This document shows, one piece after another, positions 12,548 through 22,585 of a stretch of DNA of 64,000 nucleotides (its first letter is position 1; each line of letters begins with the position of its first letter). The notes under the pieces were generated by a model that saw nothing but the letters and a program-made list of their open reading frames with translations, made no database searches and was not told the DNA's origin. The position numbers and the translations under genes are program-made. This stretch comes from Gemmobacter lutimaris (GTDB lineage: Bacteria > Pseudomonadota > Alphaproteobacteria > Rhodobacterales > Rhodobacteraceae): contig NZ_QXXQ01000002.1 in the NCBI RefSeq assembly GCF_003570715.1, positions 62,001 to 126,000 of the forward strand, read 5' to 3'.

Positions 12548-12853
12548 ATGGCTAAAAAATCCATGATCGAACGCGAGAAGAAGCGTCAGCATCTGGTGGA
12601 CGTCTACGCCGCCAAGCGCGCTGCTCTCAAAGAGATCATTTCCAATCAGGACCTGCCCGTTGCCGAGCGTTTCGTCGCGGCACAGAAGCTGGCCCAACTG
12701 CCCCGCAACTCGTCGGCGACCCGGCTGCACAACCGCTGCCAGCTCACCGGCCGCCCCCATGCTTACTACCGTAAGCTGAAACTGTCGCGGATCATGCTGC
12801 GCGAGCTGGCCTCGTTCGGCCAGATCCCCGGCATGGTCAAGTCGAGCTGGTAA
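12548..12853 (+). CDS. rpsN: 30S ribosomal protein S14 (zinc-free type)
   Basis: The 101-residue long form [20 protein letters not shown] is the C-minus type: the region [21 protein letters not shown] keeps only one cysteine, so no zinc ribbon forms. This is the common alphaproteobacterial version. Located in the small-subunit head between rplE and rpsH. Confidence 0.98.
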   Translation: MAKKSMIEREKKRQHLVDVYAAKRAALKEIISNQDLPVAERFVAAQKLAQLPRNSSATRLHNRCQLTGRPHAYYRKLKLSRIMLRELASFGQIPGMVKSSW

Positions 12854-12865
12854 GGAGGAGCGACC

Positions 12866-13264
12866 ATGTCTGTGAACGATCCTCTCGGCGATATGCTGAC
12901 CCGCATCCGCAACGCTCAGGCGCGCGGTAAATCGACTGTCTCGACCCCGGCCTCGAAGCTCCGTGCCTGGGTTCTGGATGTGCTGGCCTCGGAAGGCTAT
13001 ATCCGTGGCTACGAGCGCGCCTCGACCGAAAACGGTCAGGGCGAGCTGCTGATCTCGCTGAAATACTTCGAAGGCGAGCCGGTCATCCGTGAACTGAAGC
13101 GCGTGTCGAAACCCGGCCGTCGCGTCTACATGGGCGTCAAGGAAATCCCGTCGGTCCGCAATGGCCTGGGTGTTTCCATCGTTTCGACCCCCAAGGGCGT
13201 GATGTCCGATGCAGCTGCACGCTCCGCCAATGTTGGCGGCGAAGTGCTCTGCACCGTGTTCTGA
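12866..13264 (+). CDS. rpsH: 30S ribosomal protein S8
   Basis: A 132-residue S8 ([20 protein letters not shown]) with the C-terminal [20 protein letters not shown] motif. In E. coli S8 represses spc by binding near rplE; the equivalent mRNA fold was not assessed here. AAGGAGG before the start is a perfect Shine-Dalgarno. Confidence 0.98.
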   Translation: MSVNDPLGDMLTRIRNAQARGKSTVSTPASKLRAWVLDVLASEGYIRGYERASTENGQGELLISLKYFEGEPVIRELKRVSKPGRRVYMGVKEIPSVRNGLGVSIVSTPKGVMSDAAARSANVGGEVLCTVF

Positions 13265-13274
13265 GGAGGGTTAG

Positions 13275-13808
13275 ATGTCTCGTATCGGCAAAAAACCCGT
13301 CGCGCTTCCCAAGGGCGTCTCGGCCGAAATCAAAGGCCAGTCGATCGAAGTGAAAGGCCCGAAAGGCGCCCGTTCCTTCACCGTGACCGACGACGTGACC
13401 CTGACGCTGGAAGACGGCGCCGTGAAGGTGACCCCGCGTGGCACCTCCAAGCGTGCGCGCCAGCAGTGGGGCATGGCCCGCTCGATGGTCGAAAACCTCG
13501 TCATCGGCGTGACCGACGGCTTCAAGAAAGAGCTCGAAATTCAGGGTGTGGGTTACCGCGCCGCGATGCAGGGCAACATCCTGAAACTGTCGCTCGGCTA
13601 TTCGCATGAAGTGAACTTCGAAGTGCCTAAGGGCGTGACCGTCACGTCCCCGAAGCAGACCGAAATCGTTGTGGAAGGCATCGACCAGCAACTCGTTGGC
13701 CAGGTCGCTGCGAACATCCGCGAGTGGAAGCGTCCCGAGCCCTACAAGGGCAAGGGCATCCGCTACAAGGGTGAGTTCATCTTCCGCAAGGAAGGCAAGA
13801 AGAAGTAA
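13275..13808 (+). CDS. rplF: 50S ribosomal protein L6
   Basis: A 177-residue L6 with two related domains ([41 protein letters not shown]) and the C-terminal [13 protein letters not shown]-type motif ([17 protein letters not shown]). Near the factor-binding site; gentamicin-resistance changes map here in other species. Ten bases after rpsH. Confidence 0.98.
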   Translation: MSRIGKKPVALPKGVSAEIKGQSIEVKGPKGARSFTVTDDVTLTLEDGAVKVTPRGTSKRARQQWGMARSMVENLVIGVTDGFKKELEIQGVGYRAAMQGNILKLSLGYSHEVNFEVPKGVTVTSPKQTEIVVEGIDQQLVGQVAANIREWKRPEPYKGKGIRYKGEFIFRKEGKKK

Positions 13809-13819
13809 GGGTGGCGAAA

Positions 13820-14179
13820 ATGGCGAACAACAAAAGAGAGCTGTTCCTCAAGCGCCGCCTGCGCGTCCGGAACAAACTGAAGGCGATGTCCGCTGGACGC
13901 GCCCGCCTGTCTGTGCACCGCTCGTCGAAGAACATCAGCGTCCAGCTGATCGACGACGTGCGTGGTGTGACGCTCGCTTCGGCTTCCACGCTGGAGAAAG
14001 AGCTGGGCTTCGTGGGCAAGAACAACGTGGAGGCCGCCGCGAAGGTGGGCGCCACGATTGCGGAACGTGCCAAGGCGGCCGGTGTCGAAGAATGCTACTT
14101 CGACCGCGGTGGTTTCCTCTTTCACGGGAAGATCAAGGCCTTGGCCGATGCTGCCCGTGAAGGCGGCCTGAAGTTCTAA
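13820..14179 (+). CDS. rplR: 50S ribosomal protein L18
   Basis: The ATG at 13820 ([20 protein letters not shown]) is preferred over the in-frame GTG at 13811, because the AAGGG at 13807-13811 then lies a normal 8 bases upstream. This gives 119 residues, the usual L18 size. It binds 5S r[22 protein letters not shown] is characteristic. Confidence 0.96.
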   Translation: MANNKRELFLKRRLRVRNKLKAMSAGRARLSVHRSSKNISVQLIDDVRGVTLASASTLEKELGFVGKNNVEAAAKVGATIAERAKAAGVEECYFDRGGFLFHGKIKALADAAREGGLKF

Positions 14180-14189
14180 GGAGACGATG

Positions 14190-14747
14190 ATGGCAGAACG
14201 TGAAAACCGCCGGGAACGCCGCGCCGAGCGCGAGGAAAACCCGGAATTCGCCGATCGTCTCGTGGCGATCAACCGCGTGTCGAAAACCGTGAAAGGCGGC
14301 AAACGCTTCGGCTTTGCGGCACTCGTGGTTGTCGGCGACCAGCGCGGCCGTGTGGGCTTCGGCAAGGGCAAGGCGAAAGAAGTGCCCGAGGCGATCCGCA
14401 AGGCGACCGAGCAAGCCAAGCGCTCGCTCGTGCGCGTGCCGCTGAAGGACTCGCGCACGCTGCACCACGACATGGAAGGCCGTCATGGCGCCGGTCGTGT
14501 TGTGATGCGCGCGGCTGTTCCCGGTACCGGGATCATCGCCGGTGGTCCGATGCGCGCCGTGTTCGAGATGCTTGGCATCCAGGACGTGGTGGCGAAGTCT
14601 CTGGGTTCGCAGAACCCCTACAACATGATCCGCGCGACCATCGACGGTCTGAAGCAGGAATCGAGCCCCCGTCAGGTCGCGCAGCGTCGCGGCAAGAAAG
14701 TGGCCGACATCCTGAAGAAGCCCGAAGATGAAGCTGTCGAGGCGTAA
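14190..14747 (+). CDS. rpsE: 30S ribosomal protein S5
   Basis: Two ATGs stand side by side (14187 and 14190); the second is better spaced from AAGGAG (14178-14183) and gives [20 protein letters not shown], 185 residues. The double-stranded-RNA-binding fold has [20 protein letters not shown] and the loop [17 protein letters not shown]5 is a helicase and proofreading component of the small subunit. Confidence 0.97.
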   Translation: MAERENRRERRAEREENPEFADRLVAINRVSKTVKGGKRFGFAALVVVGDQRGRVGFGKGKAKEVPEAIRKATEQAKRSLVRVPLKDSRTLHHDMEGRHGAGRVVMRAAVPGTGIIAGGPMRAVFEMLGIQDVVAKSLGSQNPYNMIRATIDGLKQESSPRQVAQRRGKKVADILKKPEDEAVEA

Positions 14748-14757
14748 GGAGTAGACC

Positions 14758-14949
14758 ATGGCCAAGAAAACCATCGTCGTGCAGCAAGTGGCTTCGGCCG
14801 CGCGCCGCCCCGCCATCCAGACCGCGACGCTGAAGGGCCTCGGCCTGAACAAGCTGCGCCGCACCCGTGAACTGGAGGACACTCCGGCGGTTCGCGGCAT
14901 GGTCAACAAGATCTCGCATCTTGTGAAGATCATCGAAGAGCGCGGCTGA
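14758..14949 (+). CDS. rpmD: 50S ribosomal protein L30
   Basis: A 63-residue L30 ([20 protein letters not shown]) with the [20 protein letters not shown] motif. The usual next gene, rplO, is 846 bases away, beyond a terminator and an opposing gene, so rpmD is the last gene of the proximal spc transcript. Confidence 0.97.
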   Translation: MAKKTIVVQQVASAARRPAIQTATLKGLGLNKLRRTRELEDTPAVRGMVNKISHLVKIIEERG

Positions 14950-14970
14950 TTGCTACGCATCCGAGATCGG

Positions 14971-15000
14971 AAACGCCCCGCCCGACCGGCGGGGCGTTTT
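14971..15000. terminator. bidirectional terminator between rpmD and the DUF998-like gene
   Basis: A perfect 12-bp stem (14971-14982 with 14988-14999, loop CGACC) with T-tract on the plus side and AAA on the other, placed exactly between two convergent genes. It should end spc transcription before rplO. Confidence 0.9.
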
Positions 15001-15614
15001 CATTGCGCGCCATGTGGTGCCAGTGCCATTCCAAGGGCAAAGAGGCCAAGCCACAGCGCCGAGCTGAACAGATAAAGCCGCTCCAGCAGTCCAAAGATCC
15101 TGTGGCGCAGGGCGTGAACAAGGCAGACCGCGACCCCGAGCAGCGATGCCGTCACGACCCAGTAAAGCGCGCCAAGCAGGTGGCGGAACGCAGTAGGCGG
15201 CAGGCTTTCCGCGTCGGGAAACAGGTCGTCGATGGCGATATAGGCCAGCGCGAAATTGGCGACGGCAAAGGCCAGATGCAGCCTGCCGGTGCGGCTTGAC
15301 GGTTCGCCCTCGATATCCGTCGGATAGGCCACCACCCCCAGCGGCAGGGCGGCCATGCCCAGAAGGCACAGACCGGCGCGCAGGGTGAAGCGGCCGTCTT
15401 GCAGCACGGCGGCGGCGAGCAGGCTGCTTGCGGCAATCCCGGCCACCGCATAGCTGACAAACAGCGGATGCGATGGCCCGATGCCATAATCGCTGAGCGC
15501 CTGCCGGATCGGGCTGTAATCGCCGCGCAGATGCAGGGCCGCAAACAAGACGATGACGGCCAGATAGGCGAGCGCCGATACGAGATATAGACTGGACATC
15601 CGGCTCTCCCGCAT
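15000..15614 (-). CDS. DUF998-like multi-helix membrane protein
   Basis: A 204-residue protein with six predicted membrane helices. ALHLRGDYSPIRQALSDYGIG after the first helix, FPTDIEGE-like VVAYPTDIEGEPSSRTGRLH and a following HLAFAV helix match the DUF998 family, whose function is unknown. The start is either 15614 (AGGAAGG four bases upstream) or an internal ATG at 15599. It is transcribed against the surrounding spc operon, separating rpmD from rplO; such an insertion suggests later acquisition or rearrangement. Confidence 0.7.
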   Translation of the reverse strand: MRESRMSSLYLVSALAYLAVIVLFAALHLRGDYSPIRQALSDYGIGPSHPLFVSYAVAGIAASSLLAAAVLQDGRFTLRAGLCLLGMAALPLGVVAYPTDIEGEPSSRTGRLHLAFAVANFALAYIAIDDLFPDAESLPPTAFRHLLGALYWVVTASLLGVAVCLVHALRHRIFGLLERLYLFSSALWLGLFALGMALAPHGAQ

Positions 15615-15672
15615 TTGCCCTTCCTCATAGAAAGGGCAGGGGCAGCCTGGGTCAAGTTTCGGGCGCGAATGC

Positions 15673-15701
15673 TTGCGTGACAGAGGAATGACGTCTATAC
15701 G
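15673..15701 (+). promoter_or_regulatory. predicted promoter of rplO-secY-adk
   Basis: TTGCGT (15673-15678), a 17-base spacer and TATACG (15696-15701). The -10 hexamer equals that of the rpsL promoter, again lacking T at -7. It gives a leader of about 90 bases before rplO and explains how rplO-secY-adk is expressed after the rpmD terminator. Confidence 0.6.
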
Positions 15702-15795
15702 CCCCCGGTGGCGTCCTTGCCACGAGAATCACCATCATATGCCGTGTGTGTCCCTCTGTCGCTTGTGGGGGCATTTCCGGCCAAGGAGAAGCGAC

Positions 15796-16275
15796 ATGAA
15801 ACTGAATGAACTGCGCGACAACGAAGGCGCGGCCCGCAAGCAGAAGCGCGTTGCACGCGGTCCTGGCTCGGGCAAGGGCAAGACCGCCGGTCGCGGTATC
15901 AAGGGTCAGAAGTCGCGTTCGGGCGTCGCACTGGGCGGCTACGAAGGCGGCCAGATGCCGCTTTACCGTCGCCTGCCGAAGCGTGGCTTCACCAAGCCGA
16001 ACGCCAAACACTATGCCGTCGTGAACCTCGGCCTGATCGAGAAGTTCATCGAAGCCGGCAAGCTGGACGCCAAGGCCGAGATCACCGAGGACATGCTGGT
16101 TGCAGCTGGCCTCACCTCGCGCAAGCGTGACGGTATCCGCGTTCTGGCCAAGGGCGAGATCAAGTCGCAAGTCACGCTCACCGTTACCGGTGCCTCGCAA
16201 GCTGCGATTGACGCGGTTGCCAAGGCGGGCGGCAAGCTCAGCGTGGCGGAAGCTGCGGCGGCTGCGGCGGAATAA
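15796..16275 (+). CDS. rplO: 50S ribosomal protein L15
   Basis: The ATG at 15796, seven bases after AAGGAG, gives a 159-residue L15 ([20 protein letters not shown]). The frame is open upstream, but that part has no L15 similarity. The glycine/arginine-rich loop [20 protein letters not shown] and [19 protein letters not shown] are diagnostic. First gene of the detached distal spc unit. Confidence 0.97.
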   Translation: MKLNELRDNEGAARKQKRVARGPGSGKGKTAGRGIKGQKSRSGVALGGYEGGQMPLYRRLPKRGFTKPNAKHYAVVNLGLIEKFIEAGKLDAKAEITEDMLVAAGLTSRKRDGIRVLAKGEIKSQVTLTVTGASQAAIDAVAKAGGKLSVAEAAAAAAE

Positions 16276-16323
16276 AGGTTGTGAGCGGTCGCCAGACCGC
16301 TTACATCGGTGCAGAGTTTTCCC

Positions 16324-16358
16324 GCGCCGCCGACCGGAAAACCCCGGTTCGGCGGCGC
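16324..16358 (+). other. strong hairpin directly before secY
   Basis: A 14-bp GC stem with one bulged T (16324-16337 with 16344-16358, loop AAAACC). A smaller stem GCGGTC/GACCGC lies upstream (16285-16290 and 16295-16300). The large hairpin ends 4 bases before an in-frame ATG at 16363 and 19 before the ATG at 16378, so it should influence secY translation initiation. Confidence 0.6.
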
Positions 16359-16377
16359 AATCATGAAAGACACGGGC

Positions 16378-17736
16378 ATGGCATCTGCTGCAGAGCAAAT
16401 GGCGGCGAACCTCAGCTGGGGCGCCCTTGGCAAGGCCACGGACCTTCGCCAACGCATCTTCTTCACCATCGGCCTTCTGATCGTCTACCGCCTTGGCACC
16501 TATATCCCGGTGCCGGGCATTGATGGCGCTGCGCTGCGCGAATTCATGTCGGGGGTTTCGGCCGGACTGGGCGGCATCCTCAACATGTTCACTGGCGGTG
16601 CGATCAGCCGCATGGGCATCTTCGCGCTTGGGATCATGCCCTATATCTCGGCTTCGATCATCGTGCAGCTTCTGGCGTCGATGGTTCCGGCGCTGGAGCA
16701 GTTGAAGAAAGAGGGCGAACAAGGCCGCAAGAAGATGAACCAGTATACGCGCTACGGCACCGTAGCGCTGGCACTGTTTCAGGCCTGGGGGATCGCGGTC
16801 AGCCTTGAGGCTGGCGATCTGGCGCATGATCCGGGGCTGTTCTTCAAGCTGTCGGTCGTGGTGACGCTGGTGGGCGGAACCATGTTCCTGATGTGGCTGG
16901 GCGAGCAGATCACCGCGCGCGGCATCGGTAACGGCACCTCGCTCATAATCTTCGTCGGTATCGTCGCCGAAATTCCCGCTGCGCTGGCACAATTCTTCAG
17001 CCAGGGCCGTTCGGGTGCGATCTCGCCCGGCGTCATCATCGGCGTGATCGTGATGGTCGTCGTCGTGATCGCTTTTGTGGTGTTCATGGAGCGCGCCCTG
17101 CGCAAGATCCATATCCAGTATCCGCGCCGTCAGGTCGGGATGAAGATTTATGACGGCGGCTCGTCGCATCTGCCGGTCAAGGTCAACCCCGCCGGTGTGA
17201 TCCCGGCGATCTTCGCATCGTCGCTGCTGCTGCTGCCGACGACCATTGCCGCCTTCTCCGGTCAGGGGGCGGGGCCGGTCATGTCCACGATCCTTGCCTA
17301 TTTCGGGCCGGGGCAACCGCTGTATCTGCTGTTCTTCACGTCGATGATCGTGTTCTTCGCCTATTTCTACACGTTCAACGTGTCGTTCAAGGTTGATGAC
17401 GTGGCCGAGAACCTGAAGAACCAGAACGGTTTCGTGCCCGGTATCCGTCCCGGCAAGAAGACCGAGGAATATCTGGAATATGTGGTCACGCGGGTTTTGG
17501 TCCTGGGTGCAGCTTATCTGGCCTTTGTCTGCCTGCTGCCCGAGATCATCCGCCATCAGCTTTCGATCCCCTTCTACTTTGGTGGGACTTCCGTGCTGAT
17601 CGTGGTTTCGGTGACGATGGACACGATCAACCAGATCCAGTCGCATCTGCTAGCGCATCAGTATGAGGGGCTGATCGAAAAATCGCAGCTTCGCGGCCGA
17701 AAGCGCAGCGGGGCCAAGACGCCGACGCGTCGCTAA
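16378..17736 (+). CDS. secY: protein translocase subunit SecY
   Basis: The central channel of the Sec translocon, about ten membrane helices. The start at 16378 gives [20 protein letters not shown] and 452 residues, as in related rhodobacterial SecY; ATG 16363 and GTG 16309 are also in frame. [10 protein letters not shown], the plug region, and [18 protein letters not shown] plus the C-terminal [16 protein letters not shown]-like helix are visible. No good Shine-Dalgarno is present for any start, which is unusual next to the strong hairpin. Confidence 0.96.
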   Translation: MASAAEQMAANLSWGALGKATDLRQRIFFTIGLLIVYRLGTYIPVPGIDGAALREFMSGVSAGLGGILNMFTGGAISRMGIFALGIMPYISASIIVQLLASMVPALEQLKKEGEQGRKKMNQYTRYGTVALALFQAWGIAVSLEAGDLAHDPGLFFKLSVVVTLVGGTMFLMWLGEQITARGIGNGTSLIIFVGIVAEIPAALAQFFSQGRSGAISPGVIIGVIVMVVVVIAFVVFMERALRKIHIQYPRRQVGMKIYDGGSSHLPVKVNPAGVIPAIFASSLLLLPTTIAAFSGQGAGPVMSTILAYFGPGQPLYLLFFTSMIVFFAYFYTFNVSFKVDDVAENLKNQNGFVPGIRPGKKTEEYLEYVVTRVLVLGAAYLAFVCLLPEIIRHQLSIPFYFGGTSVLIVVSVTMDTINQIQSHLLAHQYEGLIEKSQLRGRKRSGAKTPTRR

Positions 17737-17758
17737 AATACACGAGGGACAGCACACC

Positions 17759-18343
17759 ATGGTCAATATCATCCTTCTGGGGCCGCCGGGCGCAGGCAAG
17801 GGCACGCAAGCCAAGCGGCTAGTGGACGAACGGAACATGGTGCAGCTGTCCACCGGCGACATGCTGCGCGAGGCCAAGACCTCGGGCACCGAGATGGGCC
17901 GTCGTGTGGCCGAGGTGATGGACAAGGGGCAACTGGTGACGGACGAGATCGTCATCGGGCTGATCGAGGAAAAGATGGCCGGCCCCGCAGGCGGCGGCTT
18001 TATCTTCGACGGTTTTCCCCGGACGCTGGCACAGGCCGATGCCTTGGGCGCGCTGCTGGCGCGGACCGGGCAGAAGCTTGATGCGGTGATCGAGCTGGTG
18101 GTGGATGACGAGGCGCTGGTTGCCCGCATTGTCCGCCGGGCCGAAGAAGCGGCGGCGGCGGGTCAGCCTGTCCGCGCCGACGACAATCCCGAGGTCTTTG
18201 CCGGGCGTCTGCGTGAGTATTACAAGAAGACAGCGCCGCTTCTTGGCTACTACTATGCCAAGGGTGACCTGAAGCAGGTGGATGGCATGGCGCCGATGGC
18301 CGATGTCGGCGCAGCGATTGCGAAACTGCTTGACAGCAAGTGA
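17759..18343 (+). CDS. adk: adenylate kinase, short-LID type
   Basis: A 194-residue enzyme interconverting 2 ADP with ATP + AMP. The P-loop [11 protein letters not shown] is at residues 7-17, and STGDMLREA and [13 protein letters not shown] form the AMP-binding site. The LID is the short form ([19 protein letters not shown] region) without cysteines. It is the usual adk in the secY position. A second, longer adk lies at 41450. Confidence 0.96.
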   Translation: MVNIILLGPPGAGKGTQAKRLVDERNMVQLSTGDMLREAKTSGTEMGRRVAEVMDKGQLVTDEIVIGLIEEKMAGPAGGGFIFDGFPRTLAQADALGALLARTGQKLDAVIELVVDDEALVARIVRRAEEAAAAGQPVRADDNPEVFAGRLREYYKKTAPLLGYYYAKGDLKQVDGMAPMADVGAAIAKLLDSK

Positions 18344-18360
18344 AACTTGCCTTTCGCGCC

Positions 18361-18421
18361 TTGACGGGCGTCTGAAAACCCCCTAAGCCACGGCGTCCCG
18401 AAAGGGAATCGTCCGTGGCTT
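18361..18421 (+). promoter_or_regulatory. adk/rpsM boundary: promoter-like hexamers overlapping a hairpin
   Basis: TTGACG (18361-18366), 17 bases and TAAGCC (18384-18389) could form a promoter for the alpha operon. The same DNA forms a stem AAGCCACGG/CCGTGGCTT (18385-18393 and 18413-18421) followed by TGGTTTT, which could instead terminate adk. The two readings overlap; either or both could hold. Confidence 0.45.
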
Positions 18422-18552
18422 TGGTTTTCCGCTTTGGAGAATCGGTCAGGGGCTGTCGAACCGGGCGGCTGTTAATGCACTCATCAGGCCGCACCGGAGT
18501 TGTGAAAAAAGGTTCTGGCATTACGGAACCGCAACAATGAAGGAATACACGC

Positions 18553-18921
18553 GTGGCACGTATTGCTGGCGTTAACATCCCGACCGGGAAGCGCGTCCCG
18601 ATCTCTCTCCAATACATTCATGGCATCGGCGCCTTCTATGCCGAACAGATCTGTGAAGCTCTGAATATCGACCGCTCCCGTCGCGTGAACGAGCTTTCGG
18701 ACGCCGAAGTTCTGGCCATCCGTGAATACATCGACGCCAACTTCACCGTTGAAGGCGACCTGCGCCGTGAAGTCTCGATGAACATCAAGCGTCTGATGGA
18801 CCTCGGCTGCTACCGCGGCCTGCGTCACCGTCGGAACCTCCCGGTTCGCGGTCAGCGCACCCACACCAACGCCCGCACCCGCAAGGGCCCGGCCAAGCCG
18901 ATCGCCGGCAAGAAGAAGTAA
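18553..18921 (+). CDS. rpsM: 30S ribosomal protein S13
   Basis: A 122-residue S13 starting at GTG ([20 protein letters not shown]), preceded by AAGGAA. The H2TH region [15 protein letters not shown] and the C-terminal [20 protein letters not shown] tail, which reaches the P-site tRNA, are present. First gene of the alpha operon. Confidence 0.98.
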   Translation: MARIAGVNIPTGKRVPISLQYIHGIGAFYAEQICEALNIDRSRRVNELSDAEVLAIREYIDANFTVEGDLRREVSMNIKRLMDLGCYRGLRHRRNLPVRGQRTHTNARTRKGPAKPIAGKKK

Positions 18922-18936
18922 GGGGAGGGTGTAAAC

Positions 18937-19326
18937 ATGGCTCGTGACAAGACCCGCATGAAGCGGAAAGAGCGCAAGAACATCGCCGCTGGCGTTGTTC
19001 ATGTGAACTCCTCGTTCAACAACACCAAGATCCTGATCTCGGACGTCCAGGGCAATGCGATCTCGTGGTCGTCCTCGGGCACCATGGGCTTCAAGGGGTC
19101 GCGCAAATCGACCCCCTACGCCGCCCAGATGGCCGCCGAGGATGCTGCCCGCAAGGCGCAGGAACATGGCATGAAGACCGTCGAGGTTGAAGTGCAGGGT
19201 CCGGGTTCGGGCCGCGAATCGGCGCTGCGTGCGCTGGCTGCGGTTGGCCTGACCATCACCTCGATCCGTGACGTGACCCCGCTGGCGCACAACGGCTGCC
19301 GCCCGCCCAAGCGTCGTCGCGTCTGA
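18937..19326 (+). CDS. rpsK: 30S ribosomal protein S11
   Basis: A 129-residue S11 ([20 protein letters not shown]) with [19 protein letters not shown] and the C-terminal [18 protein letters not shown]. It forms part of the mRNA exit channel. rpsD, next in enterobacteria, is absent as usual in alphaproteobacteria; a hairpin and rpoA follow. Confidence 0.98.
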   Translation: MARDKTRMKRKERKNIAAGVVHVNSSFNNTKILISDVQGNAISWSSSGTMGFKGSRKSTPYAAQMAAEDAARKAQEHGMKTVEVEVQGPGSGRESALRALAAVGLTITSIRDVTPLAHNGCRPPKRRRV

Positions 19327-19341
19327 CGCATGAGTTTCGAT

Positions 19342-19368
19342 CGGGCCGCGCCATGTTTGCGCGGCCCG
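19342..19368 (+). terminator. hairpin after rpsK
   Basis: A perfect 10-bp GC stem (19342-19351 with 19359-19368) followed by GTTTCGTATTT, a poor U-tract. It probably attenuates rather than fully terminates, since rpoA lacks a clear promoter of its own. Confidence 0.5.
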
Positions 19369-19392
19369 GTTTCGTATTTCTGAACCTCGGGC

Positions 19393-19423
19393 GTTTTCCG
19401 CTTCTTGGTCATGGGCGGAAAAC
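19393..19423 (+). other. rpoA leader hairpin
   Basis: A perfect 9-bp inverted repeat GTTTTCCGC/GCGGAAAAC with a 13-base loop, ending 18 bases before the rpoA ATG and just 5' of its GGAGG Shine-Dalgarno. Function unknown; it could be an RNA fold or a protein-binding dyad. Confidence 0.4.
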
Positions 19424-19441
19424 AGGAATGGAGGCGAAAGC

Positions 19442-20458
19442 ATGATCCACAAGAATTGGGCGGAACTGATCAAGCCGACGCAGCTTGTCGTGAAACCGGG
19501 GCCCGATGCCTCGCGCAGCGCGACAGTTGTGGCTGAACCGCTGGAGCGTGGCTTCGGCCTGACGCTGGGCAATGCGCTGCGCCGCGTGCTGATGTCGTCG
19601 CTGCAAGGCGGTGCGATCACCGCCGTCCAGATCGACAATGTCCTGCACGAATTCTCCAGCGTCGCTGGTGTGCGTGAGGATGTCACCGACATCGTGCTGA
19701 ACCTCAAGGGCGTGTCGCTTAAGATGGAAGTCGAGGGGCCGAAGCGCCTGTCGATCTCGGCCAAGGGGCCGGGCGTCGTGACTGCTGCCGACATTTCGGA
19801 GTCGAATGGCATCGAAGTCCTGAACAAGGACCATGTGATCTGCCACCTCGACGACGGTGCCGATGTCTACATGGAACTGACGGTGAATACCGGCAAGGGC
19901 TATGTCTCGGCTGACAAGAACAAGCCGGAAGATGCGCCGATTGGCCTGATCGCCATCGACGCCATCTTCTCGCCGGTCAAGAAAGTCAGCTACGAAGTGC
20001 AGCCCACCCGCGAGGGGCAGGTGCTGGACTATGACAAGCTGACCATGAAGATCGAAACCAACGGCGGTCTGACGCCTGAGGATGCTGTGGCCTATGCCGC
20101 GCGCATCCTTCAGGATCAGCTTGCGATCTTCGTGAACTTCGACGAGCCGGAATCGGCTTCGCGCAGCGAAGTGGAAGACGGGTTGGAATTCAACCCGCTG
20201 CTGCTGAAGAAGGTTGACGAGCTGGAGCTGTCGGTCCGTTCGGCGAACTGCCTGAAGAACGACAACATCGTCTATATCGGCGATCTGATCCAGAAAACCG
20301 AAGCCGAGATGCTGCGCACCCCGAACTTCGGCCGCAAGTCGCTGAACGAGATCAAGGAAGTGCTCTCGGGCATGGGTCTGCACCTTGGCATGGATGTCGA
20401 GGACTGGCCGCCGGAGAACATCGAAGATCTGGCCAAGCGCTTCGAAGACCAGTTCTGA
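19442..20458 (+). CDS. rpoA: RNA polymerase alpha subunit
   Basis: A 338-residue alpha subunit. The N-terminal dimerisation/assembly domain contains [23 protein letters not shown] near residue 40. The C-terminal domain has the helix-hairpin-helix [24 protein letters not shown], which contacts UP elements and activators. The length is normal for Rhodobacterales. Preceded by GGAGGCG. Confidence 0.98.
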   Translation: MIHKNWAELIKPTQLVVKPGPDASRSATVVAEPLERGFGLTLGNALRRVLMSSLQGGAITAVQIDNVLHEFSSVAGVREDVTDIVLNLKGVSLKMEVEGPKRLSISAKGPGVVTAADISESNGIEVLNKDHVICHLDDGADVYMELTVNTGKGYVSADKNKPEDAPIGLIAIDAIFSPVKKVSYEVQPTREGQVLDYDKLTMKIETNGGLTPEDAVAYAARILQDQLAIFVNFDEPESASRSEVEDGLEFNPLLLKKVDELELSVRSANCLKNDNIVYIGDLIQKTEAEMLRTPNFGRKSLNEIKEVLSGMGLHLGMDVEDWPPENIEDLAKRFEDQF

Positions 20459-20584
20459 GGCTTTCGGGGGGCGGTGACGCCCCCCTGCAATGCCCGCGAT
20501 GGCGGGGAACCTTGGGCAATTCCGCCCCAACGACGCGGCCCCAACGCAGGGCTGCAACACAAAGCAAAACCGTAGGAGACCACC

Positions 20585-21004
20585 ATGCGTCACGCTCGCG
20601 GCTACCGCCGTCTGAACCGCACCCACGAACACCGCAAGGCGCTGTTCGCCAATATGTCCGGCTCGCTCATCGAGCACGAACAGATCAAGACGACCCTTCC
20701 GAAAGCGAAGGAACTGCGTCCGATCATCGAAAAGCTGATCACGCTTGCGAAGCGCGGTGACCTGCACGCCCGCCGTCAAGCTGCTGCCCAGCTCAAAGAG
20801 GACAAGCACGTTGCGCGCCTGTTCGACATCCTCGGCCCGCGCTACAAGGACCGTCAGGGCGGCTACGTCCGCATCCTGAAAGCCGGGTTCCGCTATGGCG
20901 ACATGGCACCGATGGCGATCATCGAATTCGTGGATCGTGACCCCTCGGCCAAAGGCGCTGCCGACCGCGCCCGCGTCGAGGCCGAAGAGGCTGCGGAAGA
21001 CTGA
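20585..21004 (+). CDS. rplQ: 50S ribosomal protein L17
   Basis: A 139-residue L17 ([20 protein letters not shown]) with the [21 protein letters not shown] region and the [20 protein letters not shown] motif. The last alpha-operon gene. The 126-base gap from rpoA carries two small GC hairpins near 20465-20505. Confidence 0.98.
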   Translation: MRHARGYRRLNRTHEHRKALFANMSGSLIEHEQIKTTLPKAKELRPIIEKLITLAKRGDLHARRQAAAQLKEDKHVARLFDILGPRYKDRQGGYVRILKAGFRYGDMAPMAIIEFVDRDPSAKGAADRARVEAEEAAED

Positions 21005-21028
21005 TCTTCCCGCCGTTTCAGGCACAGG

Positions 21029-21055
21029 AAGGCCCGCCGTTCTGGCGGGCCTTTT
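21029..21055 (+). terminator. terminator of the alpha operon
   Basis: A 10-bp perfect stem (21029-21038 with 21044-21053, loop GTTCT) with TTTT, 25 bases after the rplQ stop. It ends the translation superoperon. Confidence 0.88.
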
Positions 21056-21159
21056 GCATTTGCAGGGGCACGGTCCCGCTTTTGTGAGGCATCGCGCCTT
21101 GCACCTTTGGGGTGCGTCGCGCCATATCGGGGCGAACTGCCTGAAACCGGAGCCTTTTG

Positions 21160-22548
21160 ATGCCTCGTTTGCCAGTCGCCCTTGCCGCCTGCCTGATGCT
21201 GCTTCCCGTCACCGCACCCGCCGATACCGTGCCAGGTTCGCAGGCCGAGATCACCATGAGCTTCGCGCCCGTGGTGAAGGCCGCGACCCCGGCGGTGGTG
21301 AACATCTATGCGACGGTCGTGGTGCAGCGGCGCGAGACGCCATTTGCCGGCGATCCGTTCTTCGAGCAATTCTTTCAGGACTTCGGCCGTGTCACGCCGC
21401 GCGTGCAGAACTCGCTCGGTTCGGGGGTGATCGTCAGCCCCGAGGGGATCGTGGTCTCAAATTACCACGTTGTCGGGCAGGCGACGGAGATCCGGGTGGA
21501 GCTGTCGGACCGCCGCGAATACCGCGCGCATGTGCTGCTGGCGGATGAGCAGGCCGATCTTGCCGTGCTGCAACTGGAAGGCGCGGCCGATCTGCCCTCG
21601 CTGCCGTTGCGCAATTCCGACGATCTGGAGGTAGGCGATCTGGTTCTGGCCATCGGCAACCCTTTCGGGGTGGGACAGACGGTGTCTTCGGGCATCGTTT
21701 CGGGGCTTGGCCGGTCGTCGCTGGCGGTGGGCGGCGGGCGCAGCTATTTCGTGCAGACCGATGCGGCGATCAACCCCGGCAACTCGGGCGGCGCGCTGGT
21801 CGATATGAAGGGTCAGCTTGTCGGTATCAATACCGCCATCGTCACCAAGGGCGGCGGGTCCAACGGGATCGGGTTTGCGATTCCCGCCAATCTGGTGCGC
21901 AACTTCATTGATCAGGCCAAGGCGGGCGAGACGCGGTTCAAACGGCCCTGGGCCGGGGTGACCGGGCAGGCGATGGATTCGGCCATGGCCGAGGCGCTGG
22001 GTCTGCCGCGGCCCGAAGGGGTGGTTCTGTCGGCACTGCACCCGGACAGCCCGTTCAGGGTGGCGGGGCTGGACGTCGGTGACATCATCCTGTCGGTCGA
22101 TGGCGAGGCGACGGATACACCGCAGGGCGTGATGTTCCGGCTGGCGGCGCTTGGGGTGGGTCGTGAAATCACGGTGGATTACCTGCATCGGGGCGAGGCG
22201 CGTCAGGCCAGGGTTGCCCTGGTCGCGCCGCCTGACAGCCCGGCGCGCGAGGCGGTGACGCTGGGCGAAAGCAGCGTCTTGCAGGGGCTGGAGGTGGCGC
22301 GCATCAATCCGGCTGTTCTGGACGAACTGGAGCTGAGTGACAGCCCGGCCGACGGCGTGATTGTGACGGAGGCCAAGGGACCGGCCGGGCGCACAGGGCT
22401 GCGCCCCGGTGATGTGCTGCGGGCGATCAACGGCGAGGCGGTCAAGGTGCCGGGCGATGTGGTGCGGCTGACCGCGCCCGGCCCGCGCCGCTGGGGCATC
22501 GAGGTGCAGCGCGGCGGGCAGCAGCTTTTGCTGCGCTTCCGCATCTGA
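21160..22548 (+). CDS. DegP/DegQ-like periplasmic serine protease with two PDZ domains
   Basis: A 462-residue secreted HtrA-family protease for quality control of envelope proteins. A Sec signal peptide (residues 1-21, ending TAPA) precedes the trypsin-like domain with catalytic H103 (SNYHVVG), D133 (ADLAVLQL) and S209 ([11 protein letters not shown]). Two PDZ domains follow (about 250-345 and 375-455). The loop containing [10 protein letters not shown] is typical of Deg proteases. ATG 21160 is chosen; a TTG just before it would add one residue. Whether it is DegP, DegQ or DegS-like cannot be settled by eye. Confidence 0.92.
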   Translation: MPRLPVALAACLMLLPVTAPADTVPGSQAEITMSFAPVVKAATPAVVNIYATVVVQRRETPFAGDPFFEQFFQDFGRVTPRVQNSLGSGVIVSPEGIVVSNYHVVGQATEIRVELSDRREYRAHVLLADEQADLAVLQLEGAADLPSLPLRNSDDLEVGDLVLAIGNPFGVGQTVSSGIVSGLGRSSLAVGGGRSYFVQTDAAINPGNSGGALVDMKGQLVGINTAIVTKGGGSNGIGFAIPANLVRNFIDQAKAGETRFKRPWAGVTGQAMDSAMAEALGLPRPEGVVLSALHPDSPFRVAGLDVGDIILSVDGEATDTPQGVMFRLAALGVGREITVDYLHRGEARQARVALVAPPDSPAREAVTLGESSVLQGLEVARINPAVLDELELSDSPADGVIVTEAKGPAGRTGLRPGDVLRAINGEAVKVPGDVVRLTAPGPRRWGIEVQRGGQQLLLRFRI

Positions 22549-22585
22549 CCTTTCGCCGCCCGCGCGGGCGGCGTAATCTTGCACC

